64,000 bases of DNA from Arthrobacter sp. zg-Y844 (GTDB lineage: Bacteria > Actinomycetota > Actinomycetes > Actinomycetales > Micrococcaceae): positions 682,001 to 746,000 of the forward strand of contig NZ_JANFLS010000001.1 of assembly GCF_024385465.1 (NCBI RefSeq), in the 5' to 3' direction. A program made the position numbers and the translations under genes. How positions within the stretch are numbered: position 1 is the stretch's first letter; every line of letters begins with the position of its first letter. Shown here piece after piece: positions 36,350-45,228 of the stretch. The notes under the pieces are model-generated. The model was not told the origin of the DNA. It searched no databases and was given only the letters and a program-made list of their open reading frames with translations.

Positions 36350-37327
36350 GTGCAGGGAACATCACCGGTAATCAAGGCAGTAGCCGCCTGGCTGCTTGCC
36401 CTCATGCTCACCATCGCGGCCGCCGTCGTCGTGATCTACTTCGTCAACGCCAAGACGTACGGCCCCGAGAAACACGTCGAGAGCTATCTGCAGAAGCTGG
36501 CCGACGGCGAGGGCGAACAGGCACTCGGGATGCTCAACGCGCAGGTCCCCGAGGCCAACGCCGCACTGCTGGACGGCGATGCCCTCCGTGCCTCCGTGAA
36601 GGGGCAGCAGGTGCGTGAAATCGGCGACGCCGAGGAGATCGGCGGGAACCGCGTCGAGGTTGCGGTGGACTACGCCTACGGCGAGGCCGAGGGAACAACC
36701 AGGTTCGTGCTGGAAAACACCGGCAAACGCTGGCTCTTCTTCGACACCTGGGACTTTGTGCCGGCCACGCTGCCGACCGTTCAGGTAAATGCTCCGGCGC
36801 TGCGGGAAGCAACCCTCAACGGGGTCCGGGTAACGCTCCCGGAGGGCGCCAATACGTTCGCCGCCTTCCCGGCGTCGCGGGTGACGGCCTCCTATGACAG
36901 CCAGTACCTGGCCGCCGCAGAGCGGGAGGTCCTGGTGTCGGACGACGCCGAGCCGCAGCTCACCCTCGTGCCGGAGGCAACCAAGGAACTGGTTTCCAAG
37001 ATTGATGCCGGTATCCGCGAGTTCCTCGACGGCTGCACGGCCGCTGACCGTCTGGCGCCTCCGGGCTGCCCGTTCTACCACCTCACCAACAACCGGGTGG
37101 ACCAGCCAATCAGGTGGAGCATCACCGACTACCCCGACGTTGAACTGACCCAGGCTGAGGGCGCCTGGGTGCTCAGCCCGCTGAGCGGCACCGCGCAGGT
37201 CACCGCCACCCAGGTGGACCTCTTCAGCGGCGACAAGAGCCCGCTGGTGGCCGATGAGCCCTTCACCTTCAGCGCTTCCCTCCGCGTGGACGGCGAAAAC
37301 GTCACGCTGAGCCCGCAGGTCGACTAG
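36350..37327 (+). CDS. Membrane-anchored protein of unknown function
   Basis: A 325-residue protein starting at GTG 36350. One transmembrane helix (about 10-33, AVAAWLLALMLTIAAAVVVI) is followed by a large extracytoplasmic region. Two beta-rich repeats can be made out: residues 40-130, resembling a DUF4878/NTF2-like fold, and 135-325. Two cysteines in DGCTAADRLAPPGCPF probably form a disulfide. Similar proteins with N-terminal anchor, sometimes with a zinc ribbon, occur across actinobacteria; I do not recognise a function. It is the only gene between two terminators, so it is monocistronic. Confidence 0.75.
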   Translation: MQGTSPVIKAVAAWLLALMLTIAAAVVVIYFVNAKTYGPEKHVESYLQKLADGEGEQALGMLNAQVPEANAALLDGDALRASVKGQQVREIGDAEEIGGNRVEVAVDYAYGEAEGTTRFVLENTGKRWLFFDTWDFVPATLPTVQVNAPALREATLNGVRVTLPEGANTFAAFPASRVTASYDSQYLAAAEREVLVSDDAEPQLTLVPEATKELVSKIDAGIREFLDGCTAADRLAPPGCPFYHLTNNRVDQPIRWSITDYPDVELTQAEGAWVLSPLSGTAQVTATQVDLFSGDKSPLVADEPFTFSASLRVDGENVTLSPQVD

Positions 37328-37342
37328 CAGCCCTCAACAAAG

Positions 37343-37380
37343 CGCAGGCGGCGGCATGGATTCCCATGCCGCCGCCTGCG
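37343..37380. terminator. Bidirectional intrinsic terminator
   Basis: A perfect 17-bp stem (37343-37359 with 37364-37380) with a 4-nt loop lies between convergent genes. Confidence 0.85.
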
Positions 37381-37426
37381 CCGTTAAGCGGGCCCGGTCC
37401 GGGCCGCCCTGTCAGGGAAGAGGTGC

Positions 37427-39379
37427 TCAGTCCAGTCCGCGCAGGTCCAGGACCAGCTCGGACTCGCCGCCGGCCTGCAGCACTACCGGAATGCCCCAGT
37501 CCTGCTGGTACATGTGGCAGGCCGCGTGGTCCGGGATCTCCCCGCCCGGCTCTCCGTCGCAGGCGGCAGCACGGGCGGTGATGTGCAGTACTCCATCCGT
37601 CACCGTGTCGGAGAGCACGAGCTCACGGGTCAGCCCCGTGGCCGTACCGCCGCCGGAAACGAGCAGTGCCTCCGGGGAGGCGGAGATCTTCAACTGCGTG
37701 GGATCGCCCCAGCGGTCATCGAGCTTCTGGCCCTTGGGAGCGGCAAAGCGCACCGTCAGGGACATTGGTCCGGCTTCCACGGGGGTCTTCGGCCGCTGCG
37801 TCTGCCGGGCGCCTTCATCCACGGACTGGGCTTCCTTCGGGATGGGCAGGCGGACCAGCTGGTGCCGGTTGGACTCGACCACAATCAGCAGCGGTTCGGC
37901 GGCGCTGTTGTCCACCAGCACGTCCGAAGGCTCGGAGAGTCCGCGGGCCAGGGTGGAGACGGTGCCCGTGACCGGATCGTAGCGCCGCACCGCACCGTTG
38001 TAGGTGTCGGCAACGGCCACGGAACCGTCCGGCAGCACGGCTACGCCCAGCGGGTGCTGCAGCCGGGCCTGGGAGGCGGCGCCGTCGCGGAAGCCAAAGT
38101 CGAACAGGCCGGTGCCGACGGCGGTTTCCACCTGGATGCCGGTGCCGTCCAGGGACAGCTTGCGCAGGGCGGACGTCTCGGAGTCCGCCACCCAGAGGTT
38201 TCCCTCGTTGTCTTCGGCGAGGCCGGAGGACTGGGCGAACCAGGCCGCGGAGGCGGCGCCGTTGAGCAGGCCTTCCAGTCCCGTGCCGGCCAGGACGGCT
38301 ACGGCCCCGGTTACCGGATCAAAGCTGAAGATCTGGTGGGTGCCGGCCATGGCGATGACCAGCCGCTGCAGCTTCGAGGACCAGACCAGGTCCCACGGTG
38401 AGGACAGCGAAATGTTGAGCGGGTCGGCGCCCAGCAGATCGGAGGAATCGGAGGGGGCACTGTCCCCCGCGGCTTCACCGGATCCGGCGGATGCCGCACC
38501 CGCCTTGGTCTGGTTCCCGGCGTCCAGCAGCCGCTGCACGCCGTTGCCGGCGATGGTCTGGACGGCACCGGTAGCGAGGTTCACCGAGCGCAGGCGGTGG
38601 TTGACCGTGTCCGCCACTACGACGTCGTACCCTGCCTTTTCCGCCACGTCGGCAGGCAGCAGGGCCACACCCTGGGGTTCGTTGAAGCGTGCCGTCCCGG
38701 CGTCGCCGTCCCGCCAGCCCTTGGTGCCGTCGCCGATGGTCCGGCGGACGCCCGTCAGGTCCGCTTCCAGCTCTACGAGGCGGTGGTGGCCCGTATCGGC
38801 AACCAGGAAGGTGCCCCCGGGCAGGGCGGTCACCTTTCCCGGGAACCGCAGGTCCCCGGCGGTGGGTTCTGCCGGGACGTAGGGGCCGTCGCCGCGGTGC
38901 AGTGTCCCCTTGGCCTCGTGTTCCTCCACAAGCTCGGCCACAAGCGATTCCAGGCCCGCTGCGTGCCCTTCACCGGACAGATGCGCCACGATGTACCCCT
39001 CGGGGTCCAGGACCACCAGGGTGGGCCAGGCACGGGCGGTGTAGGCCTGCCAGGTGAGCAGCTCCGGGTCATCCAGCACGGGGTGGTGGATTTCGTAGCG
39101 CTCCACGGCGGCGGCGAGGGCCACCGGGTCCGCTTCGTGCTCGAACTTCGGGGAATGGACTCCCACCGTGACCAGCACGTCGGAGAACTTTTCCTCCAGG
39201 GGCCGGAGCTCGTCCAGCACGTGCAGGCAGTTGATGCAGCAGAAAGTCCAGAAATCCAGCAACACGATCTTGCCGCGGAGATCCTCCAGGTTCAGCTGCC
39301 GGCCGCCGGTGTTCAGCCAGTTGCGGCCCTCAAGCTCCGAGGCCCGCACCCGGTATCCGGCGCGCACGGTTTCAGTCAT
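37427..39379 (-). CDS. Thioredoxin-like plus NHL-repeat protein (NHLRC2-like)
   Basis: A 650-residue protein with an N-terminal thioredoxin-fold domain (about 20-170) bearing TFCCINCLHV, where Cys48-Ile-Asn-Cys51 forms the CxxC redox pair, and WPTLVVLDPEG with the cis-proline. A six-bladed NHL propeller fills the rest (for example GTFLVADTGHHRLVELE, VAVADTYNGAVRRYDPVTG). The architecture equals that of NHLRC2-like proteins. There is no signal peptide. Its ATG overlaps the TAA of the CopD-CtaG gene by one base, implying coupling with copper or cytochrome oxidase assembly. That link is inferred. Confidence 0.88.
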   Translation of the reverse strand: MTETVRAGYRVRASELEGRNWLNTGGRQLNLEDLRGKIVLLDFWTFCCINCLHVLDELRPLEEKFSDVLVTVGVHSPKFEHEADPVALAAAVERYEIHHPVLDDPELLTWQAYTARAWPTLVVLDPEGYIVAHLSGEGHAAGLESLVAELVEEHEAKGTLHRGDGPYVPAEPTAGDLRFPGKVTALPGGTFLVADTGHHRLVELEADLTGVRRTIGDGTKGWRDGDAGTARFNEPQGVALLPADVAEKAGYDVVVADTVNHRLRSVNLATGAVQTIAGNGVQRLLDAGNQTKAGAASAGSGEAAGDSAPSDSSDLLGADPLNISLSSPWDLVWSSKLQRLVIAMAGTHQIFSFDPVTGAVAVLAGTGLEGLLNGAASAAWFAQSSGLAEDNEGNLWVADSETSALRKLSLDGTGIQVETAVGTGLFDFGFRDGAASQARLQHPLGVAVLPDGSVAVADTYNGAVRRYDPVTGTVSTLARGLSEPSDVLVDNSAAEPLLIVVESNRHQLVRLPIPKEAQSVDEGARQTQRPKTPVEAGPMSLTVRFAAPKGQKLDDRWGDPTQLKISASPEALLVSGGGTATGLTRELVLSDTVTDGVLHITARAAACDGEPGGEIPDHAACHMYQQDWGIPVVLQAGGESELVLDLRGLD

Positions 39380-41589
39380 TAACGATCTCCTTGATCCGGG
39401 GTCCCGGCATCACGCTGTGCCAGGTTTGCAAACATGTTGTTGTAAGCAGTCAGATCGGCGTCATTATTCCGCTCTGCTGCGCGGTCCAGCCGCCGGGTTT
39501 CCCGGGCGTCGCTCTTGGACCACTGATAAGCCACCCCGATGGCCACGAACAGGGTCGGAATTTCACCGATTCCCCACATCAACGAACCGCCCAGCTGCTG
39601 GTCCGCCAGGGCCGACAGTCCCCATTCCCGGCCCATGTTCCCGAAGTAGGAAGCCTGGATCAGTGCCGTTCCGCCCATCACCGCCACTCCGAAGAAGGCG
39701 TGGAAGGCCATGGTGGCGAGCAGGATCACCAGGCGCAGCGGGTACGGCGCGCGGCCGGGCAACGGGTCGATCCCGATCATCGTCAGGATGAAGATGTAAC
39801 CGGTCAGCAGGAAGTGCACCACCATCAGCTCGTGCCCAACGTGTTCGCGCAGGGCCAGCCCGAAGAGGTCCGAATAGTAGAAGACCACGATGGAGCCGGC
39901 AAAGTTCACGGCGGCCACGATCGGGTTGGTGATGATCTTCGAGAAGCGTGAATGCACTCCGATGAGGATCCATTCCCGGATCCCGCGGGTACCGTCGGTG
40001 CGGGGCGTCAGTGCCTTGAGCGCCAGGGTGACCGGTGCCCCCAGGACGAGGAACAGCGGCACCACCATGGTCAGGGCCATGTGCGCCAGCATGTGCGTGC
40101 TGAACAGGACCATGCCGTAAACCTGCGGCGCGCCGCAGGTGATGTAGCCGAGGGCCAGCAGGCCAACCAGCCAGCAGGCCGTGCGCCGGACCGGCCATTT
40201 GTCTCCGCGGCGGCGCAGCCGCACCGCGCCGATGAGATAGGACGTCGCCAGCGTCAGGATGACGGCAACCCAGAGCCAGTCCGGCCGCCACTCGGTGAGG
40301 TAGCGTTCCGGCGTCAGCTCGGGCGGAAGGTCGTAGCCGGTCAGGATACGAGCCGGGGAGGCATCCTGGGGAAGCTCTTCGGAACGCGGCGGCGCGGTGC
40401 GGCCCAGTGCCACGGCCACGCCGGACACGGCACCCATGACGGCCAGTTCCACGGCAATGAGCTGCCAGAGCACCCGTTGGGCCGAAAGCCCGCCGTTGGG
40501 GACTGCCGTGCCGGCGGGCACCGGGGTACGGGACGGGTGGGAACCGGCGAGGCGCGGAATGATCCAGTTGCGGTGCATCAGCCCCAGAACGCCCAGGAGC
40601 AGCGTGAGCCCGGCTTTGGTGAGGACCAGGCCGCCCCAGGGCGTCCCCAGCTGGTCCAGCGAATTGATCCGCAGGGACGCATTGACGACGCCGGAGAGGA
40701 ACACCAGCGCGAAGGCGAAGCCGGCAAGGGCCGAGAACCGGGCAAGGACTACGCCGGTGATGGAACCCAGCTGCCTGGATACGACGGCCAGGACAATGAT
40801 TCCGCCGATCCAAAGGCATACGCCCAGCAGGTGCAGCCCGATCGAGTTCACCGCTGCGGCATGATCGTCCCCGCCGGCGGAGTGCCCGATCAGGGCGGTG
40901 GGGAGCAGGGCGCCGACGGCGAGGACCAGCGTGAAGGCCAGCATGCCGAGGGACCGCACGCCGAAGGACAGTGCGGTGACTACGGCGGCGATGATGCTCA
41001 CTGCCAGCCAGGCCCGGCCGGTGGAAAAGTCAGTCAGGAAGGACGCCAGGCCCGCCGTGTAAGTGGAGTCGGTGCCGAGCGGCAGCCCGGAAACATCCGA
41101 GTACGTAAACACCATCACCGCCAGCGCGGAGAGGGTCCAGATGACCGCGGCAACCGAGGTCAGGGTCAGCGCACGGGTGAACGCAGGATGCTCGGGCTCA
41201 GCAGGTGCAGGCCGGCCGGACGCGTTTTTCCGCACGCGTCGAAAATTCAGGCTTTTGGGCAGGATCGTCACGGCGAAAACAAGCGAGCCGATGACGGCAG
41301 CCATGGAAATATTCTGCACGGCCTTCGCTGCGGGGAGTGCCCAGCGGGTCAGCGATCCGGGATCCCCCAGCTGCGTTGCTCCGGCGGCACCGGTGAAAAG
41401 CATGGCCGCTGCCAGGGCGATGAAGGCGAGGGCGCCGGCGGCTGCAAGCCAGCCGGTGCGCACGCCGGGAACAGCGCTGCTGCTCTCCCCTGCTGCGCTT
41501 GGGTCGCCCCCGTTGCCGTGCTGCGGAAGCCGCGAACTGCCGGCGGGGCGATCGGTCTGGGTTTTGACGGATTTTGGCACAGTACCCAT
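39379..41589 (-). CDS. CopD / cytochrome c oxidase assembly (CtaG_2) fusion protein
   Basis: A 736-residue polytopic membrane protein. The N-terminal ~370 residues form a CopD-like copper-import domain with about eight helices (GHSAGGDDHAAAVNSIGLHLLGVCLW with several histidines, in two blocks). After a linker, residues ~430-700 are a Caa3_CtaG domain (FSTHMLAHMALTMVVPLFLV, HVGHELMVVHFLLTGYIF) that helps insert Cu into cytochrome oxidase. This fusion is typical of actinobacteria. The N-terminus is rich in Ser/Pro and cytoplasmic. It is translationally coupled to the thioredoxin-NHL gene. Confidence 0.9.
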   Translation of the reverse strand: MGTVPKSVKTQTDRPAGSSRLPQHGNGGDPSAAGESSSAVPGVRTGWLAAAGALAFIALAAAMLFTGAAGATQLGDPGSLTRWALPAAKAVQNISMAAVIGSLVFAVTILPKSLNFRRVRKNASGRPAPAEPEHPAFTRALTLTSVAAVIWTLSALAVMVFTYSDVSGLPLGTDSTYTAGLASFLTDFSTGRAWLAVSIIAAVVTALSFGVRSLGMLAFTLVLAVGALLPTALIGHSAGGDDHAAAVNSIGLHLLGVCLWIGGIIVLAVVSRQLGSITGVVLARFSALAGFAFALVFLSGVVNASLRINSLDQLGTPWGGLVLTKAGLTLLLGVLGLMHRNWIIPRLAGSHPSRTPVPAGTAVPNGGLSAQRVLWQLIAVELAVMGAVSGVAVALGRTAPPRSEELPQDASPARILTGYDLPPELTPERYLTEWRPDWLWVAVILTLATSYLIGAVRLRRRGDKWPVRRTACWLVGLLALGYITCGAPQVYGMVLFSTHMLAHMALTMVVPLFLVLGAPVTLALKALTPRTDGTRGIREWILIGVHSRFSKIITNPIVAAVNFAGSIVVFYYSDLFGLALREHVGHELMVVHFLLTGYIFILTMIGIDPLPGRAPYPLRLVILLATMAFHAFFGVAVMGGTALIQASYFGNMGREWGLSALADQQLGGSLMWGIGEIPTLFVAIGVAYQWSKSDARETRRLDRAAERNNDADLTAYNNMFANLAQRDAGTPDQGDR

Positions 41590-41704
41590 TCTCTACCCGC
41601 TGTAAAAATAGGGCCAATCATTGTCGCGGCTGTCACGGGTTTGCAGCCGGTGCGGCCGCGGCGGCATTTCGGCTGGGCTCCCGGGCCTGCACCCGAAAAC
41701 ACGG

Positions 41705-41735
41705 GAGGGCCGGCATCTTCGCGATGCCGGCCCTC
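41705..41735. terminator. Intrinsic terminator after the HU gene
   Basis: A perfect 13-bp stem (41705-41717 with 41723-41735) with a TTCGC loop lies about 30 nt after the HU stop, reading on the minus strand. Confidence 0.85.
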
Positions 41736-41767
41736 TCAAATGCTGCGGCAGGTTGCCGCTGGTGTTG

Positions 41768-42055
41768 CTACTTCTTGGTGGAGACGGCAGCCTTCAGCTT
41801 GGAGCCGGCGGTCAGCTTGACGCTGTGGCCTGCCGGGATCTGAATGGTTTCGCCGGTCTGCGGGTTGCGGCCCGTACGTGCAGCGCGGTCGGTGCGCTCA
41901 ACTGCCAGCCAACCCGGGATGGTGATCTTCTCGCCCTTGGCAACGGAATCTACGAAGATGTCGAAGACGGCATCCAGCACGCCGTTGACTGCGGTCTGGC
42001 TGTTGCCGGACTTTTCTGCAACTGCGGCAACAAGTTCACTGCGGTTCATAGCCAA
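41768..42055 (-). CDS. hup: HU family DNA-binding protein
   Basis: A 95-residue HU protein that bends and compacts DNA. AMNRSELVAAVAEKSGNSQT starts the helical dimer core; GWLAVERTDRAARTGRNPQTG holds the beta-arm with the intercalating-proline region RNPQTG. The TTG start at 42055 has AGGAGG 7 nt upstream, better than the internal ATG two codons later. It lies alone between the CopD-CtaG operon and a repeat-bearing non-coding region. Confidence 0.95.
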   Translation of the reverse strand: MAMNRSELVAAVAEKSGNSQTAVNGVLDAVFDIFVDSVAKGEKITIPGWLAVERTDRAARTGRNPQTGETIQIPAGHSVKLTAGSKLKAAVSTKK

Positions 42056-42851
42056 TTTATGTCCTCCTGGACTCTGGGGTAACTCGAGCGGAACGCGGAT
42101 GCGAAACCGCCGCTGTTCGAAAACTTACCAGCTTGGACCCCCAACTCCGGCAAAAACCCCTGCATTTAGCGGATTTTTCCCGATAATCCGGCCGAAAAGT
42201 GGCTTTTTGCCCTCAATAAGCAGTCAACTCGCGTGGAAGCTGGTCCCGTGATAGGTGGTTGCCCGTGCGCAGGCGTGCGTACGCCTCTGCACCCGCTGAC
42301 CCCGGGCGGGCCTCGGACCTCCGCGGCGGGTCTCGGTGTCCTCCGCCGCCCGGCACTCGTTGTGCAGATAACGGGCTTATCCGGCGCCACCCCGCACCCG
42401 CTGTGCAGATAACGGGCTTATCCGGCGCCCATAACCCCGATATCTGTACTATCAGTGCCGGCCCAGGACTCCGGTCCGGACTGGGATAGCGCAAAACCTG
42501 TCCGGAAATCCCATCTGGGGATGCCGTGACGGTAGAAGTGACCACGTCAGTAACAGCAGCACCATGGGGCGGGAATCCGCCCCTCACGGCATCAAAGCCC
42601 CGGATTCGTCGTCCGTAGTGCAGTAAATGCTGCCTGGCCGGTCCACAGACAGCATCTGCTTCACCCACAACCGACCGATGTCCTCCTGATGCTCTCCCGA
42701 AGCAAAAGGAATGTTCCCAGTCGAGGCAGACACCGCAGCGACACCAGGCACAGGACGGCAGGCAGGCGCCAGGGCAGGACGGCGCATGGCGGACTCGCGC
42801 TGCATCGGCAACGGCTGAGCAGGCCGGCCCGCAAAAGGGTCGTTAACAGCA
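42056..42851. other. ~800-bp intergenic region without a supported gene
   Basis: No ORF here has recognisable homology or good start signals. The segment next to hup (to about 42190) is relatively AT-rich and should hold its promoter. Repeats occupy 42361-42452. A GGGGCGG-GAAT-CCGCCCC hairpin lies at about 42563-42580. A minus-strand ORF at 42584-42811 (75 codons, ending GSIYCTTDDESGALMP) looks protein-like in its last half but has no recognisable domain; it could be a gene remnant. Confidence 0.6.
42361..42452. repeat. Short intergenic repeats: two direct copies plus one inverted degenerate copy
   Basis: A 28-bp element beginning TGTGCAGATAACGGGC occurs identically at 42361-42388 and 42402-42429. 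A diverged inverted copy follows at 42430-42452, where 13 of 16 core bases match. Copies two and three thus form an imperfect stem-loop. Such units resemble dispersed REP-like elements, but only one cluster is seen in this window. Confidence 0.8.
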
Positions 42852-42884
42852 AGAAGGACGGCCCCTTTGAGGGACCGTCCTTCT
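42852..42884. terminator. Intrinsic terminator after rpsN
   Basis: A 14-bp stem with one mismatch (42852-42865 with 42871-42884) and short loop lies 17 nt after the rpsN stop on the minus strand. Confidence 0.8.
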
Positions 42885-42901
42885 AAAGCGGTAGGCAGTG
42901 C

Positions 42902-43207
42902 TTACCAGCTGGACTTCTTGATGCCCGGCAGTTCGCCTGCGTGGGCCATGTTGCGGAAACGCACACGCGAGATACCGAACTTCTGGAGGGTACCGCGGGG
43001 GCGGCCGTCAATCTGGTCGCGGTTACGAAGGCGGACCGGGGAAGCGTTGCGCGGAAGCTTCTGCAGGCCGAGGCGTGCAGCTTCGCGGGCTTCGTCGGTA
43101 GCGTTAGCGTCTACCAGGGTCTTCTTCAGTTCGAGGCGCTTGGCAGCGTAGCGCTCAACAACAACCTTGCGCTGCTCATTGCGGGCAATCTTGGACTTCT
43201 TTGCCAT
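42902..43207 (-). CDS. rpsN: 30S ribosomal protein S14, zinc-independent type
   Basis: A 101-residue long-form uS14 ([20 protein letters not shown] ... [38 protein letters not shown]). It has no CxxC zinc motifs, unlike the short zinc-binding S14 of the main ribosomal operon. Such C-minus paralogues are typically expressed under zinc starvation in actinobacteria. It starts 2 nt after the rpmG stop and is the last gene of rpmB-rpmG-rpsN. Confidence 0.96.
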   Translation of the reverse strand: MAKKSKIARNEQRKVVVERYAAKRLELKKTLVDANATDEAREAARLGLQKLPRNASPVRLRNRDQIDGRPRGTLQKFGISRVRFRNMAHAGELPGIKKSSW

Positions 43208-43209
43208 TC

Positions 43210-43377
43210 TTAGCGCTCCTCACGGAAATCGACGTGCTGGCGGACCTTGGGATCGTACTTCTTCAGAACCATACGATCCGGATCGTTACGACGGTTCTTG
43301 CGAGTTACGTAGGTGTAGCCGGTGCCCGCAGTGGACTTCAGCTTGATGATCGGACGTACGTCCTTGTCCTTAGCCAC
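43210..43377 (-). CDS. rpmG: 50S ribosomal protein L33, zinc-independent type
   Basis: A 55-residue bL33 ([20 protein letters not shown] ... [20 protein letters not shown]). The four zinc cysteines of the C-plus form are absent. It starts at a GTG overlapping the rpmB stop by one base (TAGTG), so translation is coupled. The gene is easy to miss because of its length and GTG start. Confidence 0.95.
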   Translation of the reverse strand: MAKDKDVRPIIKLKSTAGTGYTYVTRKNRRNDPDRMVLKKYDPKVRQHVDFREER

Positions 43378-43613
43378 TACAGCTTCACACCCTTCGCGAT
43401 CAGATCGGTAACAACAGCGTCGATGCCGCGGATGTCAATCGTCTTGATGCCGCGTGCAGAAACCTGCAGCGTCACGTTGCGGCGCAGGGACGGAACCCAG
43501 TAGCGCTTCTTCTGAATATTCGGGTCGAACCGACGCTTGTTGCGGCGGTGCGAGTGCGAAATGCTGTGACCAAAGCCGGGGATGGCTCCGGTTACCTGGC
43601 AGTAAGCTGCCAT
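43377..43613 (-). CDS. rpmB: 50S ribosomal protein L28
   Basis: A 78-residue bL28 ([54 protein letters not shown]). It has only one cysteine, so it is not the zinc-binding form. ATG at 43613 is preceded by GGAGGAGAGATC. It leads a three-gene set rpmB-rpmG-rpsN typical of Zur-controlled alternative ribosomal proteins. Confidence 0.96.
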   Translation of the reverse strand: MAAYCQVTGAIPGFGHSISHSHRRNKRRFDPNIQKKRYWVPSLRRNVTLQVSARGIKTIDIRGIDAVVTDLIAKGVKL

Positions 43614-43987
43614 GATCTCTCCTCCAGTTGTAGTAAATATGACGGTCCTCAAAAAACAGACACAAGGCGGAAGCGCCTAAGCACCTGCCATAAAGAGCGT
43701 CCCGCCACCAGTTTTGACACCGTTATTACTGCGACTTTCCGGAGGTTAACCTGGCGGGGTGAGATCCAGCCGAAGTGCCTCGCCGCGGGGAAGACGGTGA
43801 AGTTCAGGCAGCCGAACGGGAGAACCCGGCTCGACAGCCTTCAATTCTAGGTTTATACGGGTGGCCGTGCAAATACTCCCCTGCCCGCGCGGAGCGGAAC
43901 AGGTTAACACACACACGACTTAACGCCTCTCTATCCTAGGGGCAACGGGCGTTTCGTTCAAACTCGGAGGTACCTGCGTGCCGGGTA
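43614..43987. other. Intergenic region upstream of rpmB, possible Zur control
   Basis: There is no gene in these 374 bp. The half next to rpmB is AT-rich; a TTGTGT / CATATT promoter with 18-nt spacing is possible on the minus strand (about 43637-43666). An imperfect dyad AGTTTTGAC-ACC-GTTATTACT (43710-43730, 6 of 9 pairs) is the nearest thing to a Zur-type box, but the match is weak. The half next to glgC shows no clear terminator. Confidence 0.35.
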
Positions 43988-45130
43988 TCACGACGACGGC
44001 GCGTCCGCCTTTGAATCGCGTCCCACCACGGCCACGCCGTTTTCGGGATCCAGCTCCGCGCCGTCCAGTTTCCGCCCTCCGCCGATCACCGTCGTGGAGT
44101 CCACGATCAGGTTTGCGATCCGCGCTCCGGACCGGACCACCACGCCGTCCAGCAGCACGCAGGAATCCACTTCGGCACCGGCTTCCACTACTGCACCGGC
44201 GCTGAGAACGCTGCGGCGGACGGTGCCTTCGACCCGGGCACCGGGAGACAGCAGGCTCTCCGCGGCGACACCGTTCGGCCCGACATAGGCCGGCAGCCGC
44301 CGCGGGCTGGCGGAGAGGATCGGCCACTGCGGATCATCAAAATCCAGGCCGTTGCCCTCGATCAGGTCCAGGTGCGCCTGGTGGTAACTGCGCGGCGTGC
44401 CCATGTCCCGCCAGTACCCCGGCAGCCGGTATTCCACGACCTTTTCCTGCTCCACCAGGTAGGGAATGAGCTGGTCGCCGTAATCCTCGAGCTGGCCGTC
44501 CCGCTTCACCAGGGTGTCCAGTGCGTTCAGGAGGACATCGGTGTCATAGAGGAAGATCTCCGCCGCCACCAGGTCCGTCTTCGGGTCCTGGGGCTTGTAC
44601 TCGAATCCGGTGACCAGCCCGTCGGTTACCTCGACCACCCCGTGGTCTCCCGGGTTGTTGTTGATCTTCGTGGTGACCAGGGTCAGGGCCGCCCCGTTTG
44701 CCTGATGCGTTTCGACGACGTCGCGGTAGTCCAGGCGGTAGAGATGGTCGGCGCTGAGCACCAGCACGAGGTCCGGATCAAATTCGCGGATGTACTCCGC
44801 CTGGCGGTACAGCGCGTCCGCGTTGCCCTGGGCGAAGCCTTCGCCGTCGCCGCCCTGGAAGGGCGGAAGCACCCGCAGCCCGCCCTGGGTGCGGTCAAGG
44901 TCCCAGGGCCGCCCGCTGACCATCTGGTCATTGAGCGACTGGGGCTTGTACTGCTCCACAATCCAGACATCGCCGAAGCCGCTGTTGTGCAGGTTGGAGA
45001 GGGAAATGTCGATGAGGTTGTAGGACCCGGCAACCGGGATGGCCGGTTTCGCTCGGTGGTCCGTTAAGCTGCCCAACCGTCCGCCGGCACCGCCGGCGAG
45101 GACTACGGTCAGGATTCGGGGTACGCGCAT
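43988..45130 (-). CDS. glgC: Glucose-1-phosphate adenylyltransferase family protein
   Basis: A 380-residue nucleotidyltransferase. The N-terminal domain has LAGGAGGRLGSLTDHRAKPA, the nucleotide-binding loop, and YNLIDISLSNLHNSGF; SADHLYRLDY and EIFLYDTDVLL follow. The C-terminal ~110 residues form a left-handed beta-helix (SLLSPGARVEGTVRRSVLSA) with hexapeptide repeats. GlgC makes ADP-glucose for glycogen. The protein is slightly shorter than typical GlgC (about 410), so a related sugar-nucleotide role is possible. It has no glgA neighbour here. Confidence 0.85.
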   Translation of the reverse strand: MRVPRILTVVLAGGAGGRLGSLTDHRAKPAIPVAGSYNLIDISLSNLHNSGFGDVWIVEQYKPQSLNDQMVSGRPWDLDRTQGGLRVLPPFQGGDGEGFAQGNADALYRQAEYIREFDPDLVLVLSADHLYRLDYRDVVETHQANGAALTLVTTKINNNPGDHGVVEVTDGLVTGFEYKPQDPKTDLVAAEIFLYDTDVLLNALDTLVKRDGQLEDYGDQLIPYLVEQEKVVEYRLPGYWRDMGTPRSYHQAHLDLIEGNGLDFDDPQWPILSASPRRLPAYVGPNGVAAESLLSPGARVEGTVRRSVLSAGAVVEAGAEVDSCVLLDGVVVRSGARIANLIVDSTTVIGGGRKLDGAELDPENGVAVVGRDSKADAPSS

Positions 45131-45228
45131 GCTGTGGTGCCTCTCATCGTGCCGTGGATATCGAGCGTTAGCTCAGTACTAACCACGTTAACAAGGGCAG
45201 GCACCCGGGCAACAAGTTGACTTTGGCG

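Noticed and set aside
39952-41820. 622-codon plus-strand ORF antisense to CopD-CtaG
   Set aside because: Antisense shadow with no motif; the minus-strand gene is clear.
42361-42452. CRISPR array
   Set aside because: Only two exact 28-bp copies, separated by 13 bp, with a third inverted; no spacer pattern and no cas genes.
42213-42668. 151-codon minus-strand ORF in the repeat region
   Set aside because: It spans the intergenic repeats, has no Shine-Dalgarno and no recognisable domain; repeated peptide segments merely reflect the DNA repeats.
43710-43730. Zur operator upstream of rpmB
   Set aside because: Only 6 of 9 dyad positions pair and the match to known actinobacterial Zur sites is weak.
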